DNA of 20,250 bases from Deltaproteobacteria bacterium (GTDB lineage: Bacteria; UBA10199; JACPAL01; JACOUP01): the NCBI GenBank assembly GCA_030649435.1, contig JAUSKE010000154.1, forward strand, positions 1 to 20,250, given 5' to 3'. Position 1 is the first letter of the stretch. Each line of letters begins with the position of its first letter. The translations under genes were made by a program, and so were the position numbers. The notes beneath the pieces are model-generated. The model saw only the letters and a program-made list of their open reading frames with translations. It was not told the DNA's origin and did no database searches. Shown piece by piece: positions 6,368 to 13,933 of the stretch.

Positions 6368-7120
6368 TTAATCCTTCATCATCAGATGGGCTGCCATAGC
6401 CGCACCAAAACCGTTATCGATATTCACCACCGTGAGGCCAGCGGCACATGAATTGAGCATTGCAAAGAGTGGCACAAGCCCGCCCAGATGGCTCCCGTAC
6501 CCAACAGAGGTCGGGACAGCAATCACCGGCCTTGCCACTAACCCGGCAACGACCGATGGCAACGCCCCCTCCATGCCAGCGACGACAATCAGGACCGAAG
6601 CAGCGCGCAATGTTTCGAGTGAGGCGAGCAGTCGTGGTAACCCTGCCACACCGACATCATAGAGACGTCCGACTTCGTGGCCAAGCGCCTTCGCCGTCAC
6701 CGCGGCCTCTTCGGCCACCGGGATGTCGGATGTTCCGGCCGTAACAACCAAAAGGGTTCCCTTTTGAAGACTTTTTTCGGACTTTTCATTTTTGAGAATA
6801 AGGATTCGTGCCTCGGGGTAATATTCGGCTTTCGGAAATCGATCCTGAAGGGCCTTTCCCTTTTCTGCAGAAAGACGTGTGATGAGAACAGAATTTTCTT
6901 TCTCGATCATCTTGGTGATGAGGAGTGTCATCTGTTCCACCGTTTTTCCCTCCCCCCAGATTACCTCAGGGAGTCCGGTTCGAAGCTCCCGGTGGTGGTC
7001 GAGACGCGCAAAACCGAGCTCTTCAAACGGCAGATGGACCAGTTTCTCCATCGCCTCCGAGACCGGCAGTTCGCCACGGCCAACCTTTTCGAGAATCTCT
7101 TTTAGGAACAAGGCATTCAT
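6368..7120 (-). CDS. larB: LarB, pyridinium-3,5-biscarboxylic acid mononucleotide synthase
   Basis: Carboxylates and hydrolyses nicotinic acid adenine dinucleotide in the first step of nickel-pincer cofactor synthesis. The N-terminal part (1-110) has the family pattern ELGFARLDHHRELRTGLPEVIWGEGKT. The C-terminal part is a PurE/AIR-carboxylase-like domain with VTAGTSDIPVAEEAAVTA, YDVGVAGLPRLL, VAGMEGALPSVVAGL and VPTSVGYG. At 250 residues it is the usual length. Its ATG overlaps the stop of the upstream CNNM gene (ATGA), and larC follows after 2 bp, so the pair is translationally coupled. With no LarA here, the cofactor's client enzyme must be encoded elsewhere. Confidence 0.93.
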   Translation of the reverse strand: MNALFLKEILEKVGRGELPVSEAMEKLVHLPFEELGFARLDHHRELRTGLPEVIWGEGKTVEQMTLLITKMIEKENSVLITRLSAEKGKALQDRFPKAEYYPEARILILKNEKSEKSLQKGTLLVVTAGTSDIPVAEEAAVTAKALGHEVGRLYDVGVAGLPRLLASLETLRAASVLIVVAGMEGALPSVVAGLVARPVIAVPTSVGYGSHLGGLVPLFAMLNSCAAGLTVVNIDNGFGAAMAAHLMMKD

Positions 7121-8349
7121 GGACCAAGCTCGAGAAGGACCTCCTGAATCGCCCTCGGTGTAGATTGTTTGACCATGAATGTCAATTCACCATGGCGGAA
7201 GGTCTCCCCCTTCTCCGGGATCCGATGAAATGCGGCTATCAGAAAACCATTCAAGGTCTGGTAAAGCCCGGCTGGCAATCCAAGGTGCAATTCCTCTTCA
7301 AGGTCCTTCAAGCGAACCTGGGCGGAAAGAAGATACTGTTTAGGGCCAATCTTTTTAATCAAAGGGATCGGTTCATCGTATTCATCCTCAATCTCCCCCA
7401 CAATCTCTTCGACCAGGTCTTCCGAGGTGATGACACCGATCGTTGATCCAAACTCATCAACAACGATCGCCATATTCTTGCCCTCTCTCTGAAAAACCTG
7501 CAACAAATCTCCGGCCGACATGGAGGTCGGCACATAATAGGGGGATTTCATGCACTGACGAACCGGTAGATTTTTGTTCTCTTGAAAGAGGAGGTCAACA
7601 ACCTCCAGGACGCCAACAATGTTGTAAATCTTTTTGTCATAGACCGGCACGCGGGAATAAGCCTCTTCAGCCAGGTCATTCATCGCATCAGCGAGTGTCG
7701 TTTCTCCCTTCATGGCAAAGACCTGGGCAATCGGTGTCATCACCTGATCCACGGGGAGTTCTGAAAAATGAAAGAGCCTGAAAAGAAGTCCCCTCTCCCA
7801 CAAAAGAGTCTTCGCCTCACCGATATTCAGGAGTTCCTTTAATTCGTCGCGCGAGAGGGCTTCGCCTTCCGCCTGTCTCTCTTCGGCAACCTTGCCTAAG
7901 AGGAGACGCGTTAATTTAGAAAAAAAGATGACGACCGGATAAAAAAGGTACGAAAAAATCGTCAGAGGAAGGCCGACATTCAGAACAAGTGTATCCGCTT
8001 TCTTTCGAAAGAGGCTCTTCGGGACCAGTTCACCAAAGATCAGGATGAGTGGAGAGAGAAAAAGGGTGAGGAATGCGTACTGTTCCCCGAGAGTGCCGTG
8101 GATAAAAAGAGTGACGATTACCGTGTTGGTGACAACAAACATGTTGGAACCAAGGATCGTGGTTGAGAAAAGAAGCTCGGGGTGGGTGATAAACCGCTGA
8201 GCCAGTTGGGCCCTCTTTGATCCCAACATCGCGGCATGCCTGAGACGTGTCTTATCACAGGAGACAAGCGCCAGTTCCGAACCTGAAAAAAACCCCTCCA
8301 GGAGCAGAAAAAGAAAAAAGAGACTGGCAACAACTCCCAGTGTCATCAT
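7117..8349 (-). CDS. CNNM/CorC-HlyC family membrane protein, long form
   Basis: Inner-membrane protein of the CNNM (DUF21) family, proposed Mg2+/Co2+ exporters or regulators of metal transport. Residues 1-180 hold the transmembrane DUF21 domain, beginning FFLFLLLEGFFSGSELALVSCD and containing FGELVPKSLFR. A CBS pair follows at about 200-325 (MTPIAQVFAMKG, YSRVPVYD, GVLEVVDLL, IVVDEFGSTIGVIT). The C-terminal 75 residues form the CorC_HlyC domain. At about 410 residues it is the complete architecture. The start region is TTG-ATG-ATG; ATG 8349 is chosen because it overlaps the preceding stop as TGATG. It is the second of two adjacent paralogues; together they could form a hetero-oligomer (inference). 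Confidence 0.88.
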   Translation of the reverse strand: MMTLGVVASLFFLFLLLEGFFSGSELALVSCDKTRLRHAAMLGSKRAQLAQRFITHPELLFSTTILGSNMFVVTNTVIVTLFIHGTLGEQYAFLTLFLSPLILIFGELVPKSLFRKKADTLVLNVGLPLTIFSYLFYPVVIFFSKLTRLLLGKVAEERQAEGEALSRDELKELLNIGEAKTLLWERGLLFRLFHFSELPVDQVMTPIAQVFAMKGETTLADAMNDLAEEAYSRVPVYDKKIYNIVGVLEVVDLLFQENKNLPVRQCMKSPYYVPTSMSAGDLLQVFQREGKNMAIVVDEFGSTIGVITSEDLVEEIVGEIEDEYDEPIPLIKKIGPKQYLLSAQVRLKDLEEELHLGLPAGLYQTLNGFLIAAFHRIPEKGETFRHGELTFMVKQSTPRAIQEVLLELGP

Positions 8350-9344
8350 CAAGCAGCCCTCAAGAGGTGACGGAGGAGATCATCCAAGGTGACAAGGCCA
8401 AAAACTTCCTCTTTATTTTTCAAAATCGCCATATGCATCTTTTGGCCTTGAAACTGTTTCAAGAGTTCCTTGGTCGAGATTTCTGGTGAGGCAAACAGAG
8501 CCGGTTTTAAAAGTTCGCGGAGGGAAAATAGTTTTTTCTCCGTAGTCAACTTCCTTCCGGTCAGCAGATCCTTAATGTACAAGAGCCCAAGGATGTTATT
8601 CTTCTGCCCTTCATAGATAGGGATACGGGAGTACCGACGTTTCTTCAAAAGCGTGAGCAATTGGTCCAACGTCGCCTCGACCGGGAGAGAAACCATCTGT
8701 CCCTTAGGCGTCATGAAATCGGAAGCCTTGCGATCCGAGAACTGAAAAATATTATCAATCAGTTTTTTCTCGAGGAGGTTTTCACCAACACCCTCCCCCA
8801 TTGTCACTAAGGCCCGAAACTCTTCCTCCATGATCATCCGGCGCCCTTCACCAATCGTCCCACCAAAGAGACGAATGACGCGATCCGAAATAAAGAGCAT
8901 GATCTTTTGTACGGGACGGGTCACAAGCGAAAAAAATTGAAGTGGGTAAACAACAAGAGGGGCCAAGAGCGGCGCCGCTCGGATCGCCACGTTCTTTGGG
9001 ATAATCTCCCCGAAGAGGAGGATGACGAAGGTCGTTATTCCGATCGAAAGACAAAGAAAAAGAGTTTTGCTGATGGTGGGAAAAAGTAGGGCGAGCTGTC
9101 CCGTTGCCAGGATCGAGATCGCAATATTGATCAGGTCATTCCCCAGGAGGATGGTGGTCAAAACCTGTTTTGGCTCCGATTGAAAACGCTGGATCAGTTT
9201 CGTTCCAAGCCCCTTCGCCTCAATCATTTTTTTAAGTTGGCGAGGAGAAAGAGAGAAGAGAGCGGTCTCTGCAGCTGAAAAGAAGCTGGAAAACCCTAAC
9301 AGTAAGACAATCAATAAGAGGTGCGTCGTCGTTTCAGCGTGCAT
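8349..9344 (-). CDS. CNNM/CorC-HlyC family membrane protein, short form
   Basis: Paralogue of the next gene in the operon. The DUF21 transmembrane domain spans about residues 1-175 (SSFFSAAETALFSLS, LLGNDLINIAIS, FGEIIPKNVAIR). A CBS pair lies at about 195-325, with DFMTPKGQMVSLP, YSRIPIYEGQ and GLLYIKDLLTG. At 331 residues it lacks the C-terminal CorC_HlyC domain that the neighbour keeps; the stop comes directly after the second CBS motif GLVTLDDLLRHLL. Its start overlaps the end of thiL by 11 bp, and its stop overlaps the next start (TGATG). The role in divalent cation homeostasis is a family assignment, not seen in the sequence. Confidence 0.88.
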   Translation of the reverse strand: MHAETTTHLLLIVLLLGFSSFFSAAETALFSLSPRQLKKMIEAKGLGTKLIQRFQSEPKQVLTTILLGNDLINIAISILATGQLALLFPTISKTLFLCLSIGITTFVILLFGEIIPKNVAIRAAPLLAPLVVYPLQFFSLVTRPVQKIMLFISDRVIRLFGGTIGEGRRMIMEEEFRALVTMGEGVGENLLEKKLIDNIFQFSDRKASDFMTPKGQMVSLPVEATLDQLLTLLKKRRYSRIPIYEGQKNNILGLLYIKDLLTGRKLTTEKKLFSLRELLKPALFASPEISTKELLKQFQGQKMHMAILKNKEEVFGLVTLDDLLRHLLRAA

Positions 9345-10317
9345 GGGAAGAAAAGTGATTGTACCCTAAGGTTGGGAGGTGGATCACCTCTTTTCTTGAA
9401 TTAAAAACATGAATGATTTCATAGCCTTTAACAACTACGCCGATACGGTGGAAGTTTTTAAGTTGGCGGCGGTATGAACGGGAGGCGGTAAAGAGGAGTT
9501 CATAATCCTCCCCACCGGTCAGCGCGAGTCTCTGTGCAGAGAGCCCCAACCGTTTTGTCAAAGAAGAAAAGTTTCTAGTGAGTGGGATTTTGTCCCATTC
9601 GAGATGGGCGCCGACACGACTTGCCTTCAAAATATGGGAAAGGTCGGAGAGGAGCCCATCCGAAAGATCAATCATCGAATGAGCGATCTTCTGTTGAGCG
9701 AGCCACTGCCCTACTTTGACCTTAGGCGTTGGATCGAGGTGAGATTTTATGTAAGGGCGGAACTGCCTGTACGGGCGGGTCTTAGACCCGCCCCTACCTT
9801 TTTTTAAAACTTCTAGCCCCAAGGCGGATCGACCAAGCGGTCCGGTCACGTAGATATCATCCCCCACCTTCGCACCTGATCGTAAGATCGGTGACACCTT
9901 TGATCGGCCGAGTAGCGTCACACAAAAAACCATCGGGCCAGGACTGGCATTCGTATCCCCACCGATCAAGAGAACTTTGTGACGATTCGCCACTGCTTTC
10001 AGCCCACGGTACAACTCTTTGAGGTAGGGAAGCGTCGTTTTTTTTGGGAAAGCCGCTGCCACAACGGCATAGAGCGGCTCTCCCCCCATGGCAGCAATAT
10101 CAGAGAGATTGACGGAGAGGATCTTTCGACCCAAGAGGTAAGGGGTCGTCCACTCTCTCTTGAAGTGAACCGATTCAACCAACATGTCGGTGGTGCAAAG
10201 ATAATTTTCCCTGCCAACCTTAAAGACAGCACAATCGTCGCCGATCCCTTGCTTGAGAGCTCCTTTCTTTTTCGGAAGTGAGCCGGTCAATCGTTTGATC
10301 AGGTCAAATTCATTCAT
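9334..10317 (-). CDS. thiL: Thiamine-monophosphate kinase
   Basis: ATP-dependent phosphorylation of thiamine monophosphate to thiamine diphosphate, the last step of cofactor synthesis, in the cytoplasm. Motifs present are GIGDDCAVF, the metal-binding TTDMLVESVHF, LSDIAAMGGEP, GGDTNASPGP, the DIYVTGPLGRSALG block, MIDLSDGLLSDLSHIL and LTGGEDYELLF. At 327 residues it is full length. Between LEVLKKG and KSHLDPTPKV the protein reads RGGSKTRPYRQFRPYI, encoded by a GTAG-type palindrome (9751-9797) that lies in frame in what I recall as a variable loop. Its ATG overlaps the upstream lipoprotein stop by 4 bp, so it is coupled to that gene. Confidence 0.93.
   Translation of the reverse strand: MNEFDLIKRLTGSLPKKKGALKQGIGDDCAVFKVGRENYLCTTDMLVESVHFKREWTTPYLLGRKILSVNLSDIAAMGGEPLYAVVAAAFPKKTTLPYLKELYRGLKAVANRHKVLLIGGDTNASPGPMVFCVTLLGRSKVSPILRSGAKVGDDIYVTGPLGRSALGLEVLKKGRGGSKTRPYRQFRPYIKSHLDPTPKVKVGQWLAQQKIAHSMIDLSDGLLSDLSHILKASRVGAHLEWDKIPLTRNFSSLTKRLGLSAQRLALTGGEDYELLFTASRSYRRQLKNFHRIGVVVKGYEIIHVFNSRKEVIHLPTLGYNHFSSHAR
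9751..9797. repeat. GTAG-footed palindrome inside thiL (REPIN-like, partly degenerate)
   Basis: The left arm is GTAAGGGC (9751-9758, one change from GTAGGGGC) and the right arm GCCCCTAC (9790-9797, exact). The right half is a perfect hairpin GGGCGGGTC-TTA-GACCCGCCC directly followed by CTAC; the left hairpin has decayed. The element lies in frame within thiL and encodes about 15 residues rich in Arg, Gly and Pro. Confidence 0.7.
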
Positions 10318-12245
10318 CGAATCTCCCCGATCCCATCCTCTTTCACCGTCAAGAGAAAGAGAGAACGTTTAAATTCTCCAGAGCCAGCCGCCGAAATACT
10401 CCCTGTCGCGCCAGAAAAATCCTTTAAAGAAGCGAGCGACGACTGGATCGCCTCACGAGAAGGATGGCGTTTCGCCACTTCCTGAACCAGCCGCAAAGAA
10501 TCGTAGGAATAAGCCTCGAGAAAAGTCGGTTCGACGGCAAACGCGGCCTGAAAATGATCGTTAAACTCGCGCGTTGCCTTGTCACTACTCTTTGCAAAAA
10601 ACCCATCCGTAAAAACAGAGCCGATCAAGACCTCCGACTTCTCTTCGACGAGGGACGGGTGATCCCAACCCGCCGATCCCAAGAGGAGCGGGATCTTGAC
10701 ATCAAGAAACTTCATCGCATCGGCAATCAACAATAGATTCTTGTAGGTATCCGGGATGAAGAGGGCCTGAAAACCGTACGCCGGTTCCCCCAAGGTATGG
10801 CTCGCGACTGAAAACTTGAGATTTCGTAATGGATTTCTGAAATCGTCCGTATCGGATCGGTAGCTCTGTCGTGAGACAACCTTGCCTTGGCAGGCGGCGA
10901 CCTTTTCGGAAAAAACAGTTTCAAATTCTTTTCCAATTGGCGTTTCCGGGTAGAGGATCGCATAGTTTGCTATTTTTTTTGTCTCACAGGCATAGCGAAC
11001 AATTGTTTCAACCTGTTCGGAAACGGTCAGAAAATTTCTAAACCCATAAGGGGACAACCCCTTCAACTCTTTTCTGGAAGAGAGAACCACCATCGGGACG
11101 AGCAACCGGTTCGCCTCAGCGATGGCTGGCTCCGTCTCATCCTTAACCAGCAGAGCGATGATCGACACAACCCCCTCCCCGACCAACTCCTGAACTTGGG
11201 AAACCGCCTTGGCTGGGTCTCCCTCTCCCGAATCGCGGATCAAAAGCCTCACATTAGCGGTCGCCTTACAAGGTTCGAAGAGACCTGCCGCGCACTCGAG
11301 CCCCCTCAACACCGATTCGGCCGCAACACTATATTTTCCAGAGAGCGGAAGGATCACACCGACCGGGATCTCGGTGTCCCCCGTTCTCTTTTCCACCTCC
11401 GCAAGAACCATCCTGGCGAGCGGGTAATACTCATGCTTTGGATAACCAGTCACAAAATTTCCGGCCTCATCCCTCGCCTTCGCATAATCCCCTTTGGTGT
11501 TATAAGTCTGAATCAGTTTCCACAAAATTGTTCCGCCAACCGGTCGACCGTTGAATTCGCCAACCCATTTTTTGAGTTGTGCCGGCTCTTCCTCCCCCTC
11601 TTGAATCCATCGCTTTGCAAAATCAGCGGCTACCGCTTCATCGACAATCCAGCTGGCGCCGGTCACCTTGCGATCCTCAAGCGGCAAGGCTTGATAGGCA
11701 TCCACCAGATTCAAATAGCCCCAGGTTTTCTCATGGTCATTCTTTTGTTGATTCATCACCTCGATCCAGAGAGAGCCGATCCGGATCCGAAGCTTTGGGT
11801 TAGTATACTTTAAAGGGATTCTTTTCAGGGTCGACTTTGACTTCTCATACTCTTTGAGACGATATTGGCAGACCGCCTCCTTATACATCGCCTGAGGTCC
11901 GAGGTCGGCATCAAAGGAACGTAGGGTCGCCCGTGAAAAATATTTCAGGGCGGTTTCGTACTGCTCCTTGCGGAGATCAATTTCCCCCAGACGATAGAAG
12001 GAACGGTCGGTCAGTCGGTTGTAGGGATGTTTATCGATGAAGGACTGAAAAAGATTGGCCGCCCCTTGGAAATTCTCCCCCTGGTAGGTCCGCTCCGCCT
12101 GTTGGTACTCCCTCTCGAGAAGAGGGTTGACTTCAACGTCATACCTGGCTCGTGGCCCGAATGTCCTTGGCCCACTGCAAGAAATAATGACGAGCCAGAG
12201 CAGGCAAAAACTTTTACTTTTGAGGAGATTTTTCTTCTGTCTCAC
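10314..12245 (-). CDS. TPR plus periplasmic-binding-domain lipoprotein (LpoA-like architecture)
   Basis: Lipoprotein of 643 residues. The signal peptide ends at a lipobox IISC (Cys 23). Residues about 40-170 carry tetratricopeptide-type repeats (AERTYQGENFQGAANLFQSFI, then YRLGEIDLRKEQYETALKYF). From about 295 to the end is a type-1 periplasmic-binding fold of the LivJ/LivK sort, starting IPVGVILPLSGKYSVAAES and including FRNFLTVSEQVETIVRYA. This order, TPR helices then a LivK-like lobe on a lipid anchor, is that of the penicillin-binding-protein activator LpoA; no ABC transporter genes adjoin, which argues against an uptake role. Its start lies 32 bp inside the end of grpE and its stop overlaps thiL. 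No promoter is visible. An exact function is not demonstrated. Confidence 0.75.
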   Translation of the reverse strand: MRQKKNLLKSKSFCLLWLVIISCSGPRTFGPRARYDVEVNPLLEREYQQAERTYQGENFQGAANLFQSFIDKHPYNRLTDRSFYRLGEIDLRKEQYETALKYFSRATLRSFDADLGPQAMYKEAVCQYRLKEYEKSKSTLKRIPLKYTNPKLRIRIGSLWIEVMNQQKNDHEKTWGYLNLVDAYQALPLEDRKVTGASWIVDEAVAADFAKRWIQEGEEEPAQLKKWVGEFNGRPVGGTILWKLIQTYNTKGDYAKARDEAGNFVTGYPKHEYYPLARMVLAEVEKRTGDTEIPVGVILPLSGKYSVAAESVLRGLECAAGLFEPCKATANVRLLIRDSGEGDPAKAVSQVQELVGEGVVSIIALLVKDETEPAIAEANRLLVPMVVLSSRKELKGLSPYGFRNFLTVSEQVETIVRYACETKKIANYAILYPETPIGKEFETVFSEKVAACQGKVVSRQSYRSDTDDFRNPLRNLKFSVASHTLGEPAYGFQALFIPDTYKNLLLIADAMKFLDVKIPLLLGSAGWDHPSLVEEKSEVLIGSVFTDGFFAKSSDKATREFNDHFQAAFAVEPTFLEAYSYDSLRLVQEVAKRHPSREAIQSSLASLKDFSGATGSISAAGSGEFKRSLFLLTVKEDGIGEIR

Positions 12246-12750
12246 TGAGCGCCATCGCCACGCTGACCTTTGCGGGCCTTAAGAGTCGTTCATGAAAGAG
12301 GTACCCTTTTTGGTATTCCCGAACAACGGTTCCCGGCTCATAGTCGACGGACGGCTCCTGACCGATCGCTTCATGGATCGCCGGGTCAAACAATTCCCCG
12401 ACTGTCGGTACCGGATGAAGCCCTAATTTTTTGAGGAGTTTATCCAGCTCCTTTTCAGTGAGGAGAAGCCCATCCTTCAACACTTTTACATCGGCCGTCG
12501 CACTATGCTGGAGGGCCAATTCGAGGTGATCTTTAATTTGAAGGATCTCCGTTAAGAGCCGTTCACTGCCGTACTTGAGAAGCTCCTCCCTCTCGCGATC
12601 AAAACGTTTCCGGAGATTATCCATCTCTGCCGCCAAACGGAGGTATTTATCCTGTGCCTCTTGATATTTTTCCTGCCAATCGTTCTCTGGTTCGGAAGCG
12701 GTAGCCTCAACCGGAGGGAGTGGTTCTTGTTTTTTGTCTTTGGTGTTCAC
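12214..12750 (-). CDS. grpE: GrpE, nucleotide exchange factor of DnaK
   Basis: Releases ADP from DnaK in the Hsp70 chaperone cycle; acts as a cytoplasmic homodimer. The N-terminal 30 residues are acidic and disordered. The long dimer helix is seen in DKYLRLAAEMDNLRKRFDRE, followed by the four-helix bundle and a beta domain with FDPAIHEAIGQEPS and GTVVREYQKGYLFHERLLRPAKVSV, the GrpE signature. At 178 residues it is a normal length. It is oddly placed: grpE usually sits with hrcA and dnaK, but here it lies between hemW (44 bp upstream) and a lipoprotein whose start it overlaps. No CIRCE element or sigma-32-like promoter is seen in front of it. Confidence 0.95.
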   Translation of the reverse strand: MNTKDKKQEPLPPVEATASEPENDWQEKYQEAQDKYLRLAAEMDNLRKRFDREREELLKYGSERLLTEILQIKDHLELALQHSATADVKVLKDGLLLTEKELDKLLKKLGLHPVPTVGELFDPAIHEAIGQEPSVDYEPGTVVREYQKGYLFHERLLRPAKVSVAMALSETEEKSPQK

Positions 12751-12794
12751 GAGCTAGGGATTAAAGGATGGGACGACCCTTTTGTCAACCGGAC

Positions 12795-13931
12795 TTAGAC
12801 AAACTCGACAAATAGCTCATTCGCCAAGAGAAGCCCTTGGGGGGTCAGGGTGAGCCGGTCCCCCTGCAAGGCAAGCGACCCCTTGCTAATAAACTTGTCC
12901 AATGTCGCCCCGTAGACTTTGAAGAGTGACTCGCCAAAGAGCTCTTGAAAGCAGCGAACTGAAATACCTTCGGTCAGACGGAGCCCCAAGAAGAGAAATT
13001 CCCCCATCGCCTGTTTGGGCGAGATCGTTTCGGTAGAGCCCTCCCACCCACCGGCCAGGTATTTTTTGAGGTCACGGATGTTCGTCCGCCGACGACCGGC
13101 AACAAACGACGCCGCGCTCACACCAAAACCAAAATACTCCCCATACTCCCAGTAATTTTTATTGTGCCGACACTCTGATCCGGGTCGAGCAAAATTGGAG
13201 ATCTCGTAGGCCTGAAGACCTTTCTCGGCTAAAAACTCTCTCGTCTTTTCAAACATCCGAATTTGGTCTTCTTCAATAGGTAGAAGCGCGGGTTTTGTCT
13301 TAGGATACAATTTTGCAAACGGCGTCCCCTCTTCAATCGTCAAGTTGTAAGCAGAGATGTGTGGCGTCTCTAATTGGGTTGCCTGCTGCAGATCCGATTC
13401 CCAATCCTTGACTGTTTGTCCCGGCAGACCAAAAATCAGGTCAAGGTTGATATTCTCAAACCCGGCCTGCTTCGCATCCTGGATCGCCTGGATCCCGTCG
13501 GCGGCGGCATGGTAGCGTCCCAAAACTTTTAAAAAAGAATCGTTAAACGATTGAATGCCGACCGAAACCCGATTAAATCCCAAAGAACGGAAATCTTTGA
13601 ACCGTTCGACTGAAACAGTCTTTGGATTCGCCTCAAACGTCACCTCGGCCGTTTGATCCCAAACAAAATAGTCGGCCAATTTTTTGAGAAGCTCTTCCAT
13701 CAGCGATGGTTTCAGAAGCGATGGCGTGCCACCACCAAAGAAAATAGTTTGTACGGGCGTACGATGACCGAAGGGAATCCCTGTGGGACACCGCGAATCG
13801 ATCTCGTCACTCAAGGCACGAACGTATTCTGTTTGAAGGTCCCAATCCTCGTGACCACGAGGCAGCGAATAAAAATCACAATAGCCGCACTTCACCTCGC
13901 AGAACGGGATATGAAGGTAGAGCGAAACCAC
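12795..13931 (-). CDS. hemW: HemW, radical-SAM heme chaperone
   Basis: Radical-SAM protein of the HemN-like group. Family members bind heme and are thought to deliver it to respiratory proteins; many are mis-annotated as coproporphyrinogen oxidase. The cluster motif is C11-x3-C15-x2-C18 (HIPFCEVKCGYCDF). It is followed by IFFGGGTPSLL, EANPKTVSVERF, RVSVGIQSFNDSFLKVLGR, NLDLIFGLPGQT and SAYNLTIEEGTPF, and the C-terminal HemW domain has NKNYWEYGEYFGFG. At 378 residues it is as long as the E. coli protein. It begins with GTG, two bases after the ahbAB stop, with no clear Shine-Dalgarno, so translation is probably coupled. Its position next to siroheme decarboxylase supports a role in heme handling. 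Confidence 0.92.
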   Translation of the reverse strand: MVSLYLHIPFCEVKCGYCDFYSLPRGHEDWDLQTEYVRALSDEIDSRCPTGIPFGHRTPVQTIFFGGGTPSLLKPSLMEELLKKLADYFVWDQTAEVTFEANPKTVSVERFKDFRSLGFNRVSVGIQSFNDSFLKVLGRYHAAADGIQAIQDAKQAGFENINLDLIFGLPGQTVKDWESDLQQATQLETPHISAYNLTIEEGTPFAKLYPKTKPALLPIEEDQIRMFEKTREFLAEKGLQAYEISNFARPGSECRHNKNYWEYGEYFGFGVSAASFVAGRRRTNIRDLKKYLAGGWEGSTETISPKQAMGEFLFLGLRLTEGISVRCFQELFGESLFKVYGATLDKFISKGSLALQGDRLTLTPQGLLLANELFVEFV

Positions 13932-13933
13932 GA

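Noticed and set aside
9086..9110. GTAGGGCGAGCTGTCCC inside the short CNNM gene, looking like another GTAG palindrome
   Set aside because: It encodes normal transmembrane residues (ILATGQLALLFP) with no insertion, and the pairing is weak; taken as chance.
10887..11813. A 308-codon open frame on the plus strand
   Set aside because: It lies fully antisense to the TPR/periplasmic-binding lipoprotein, whose protein shows a clear signal peptide and domain motifs; the antisense product has no recognisable domain.
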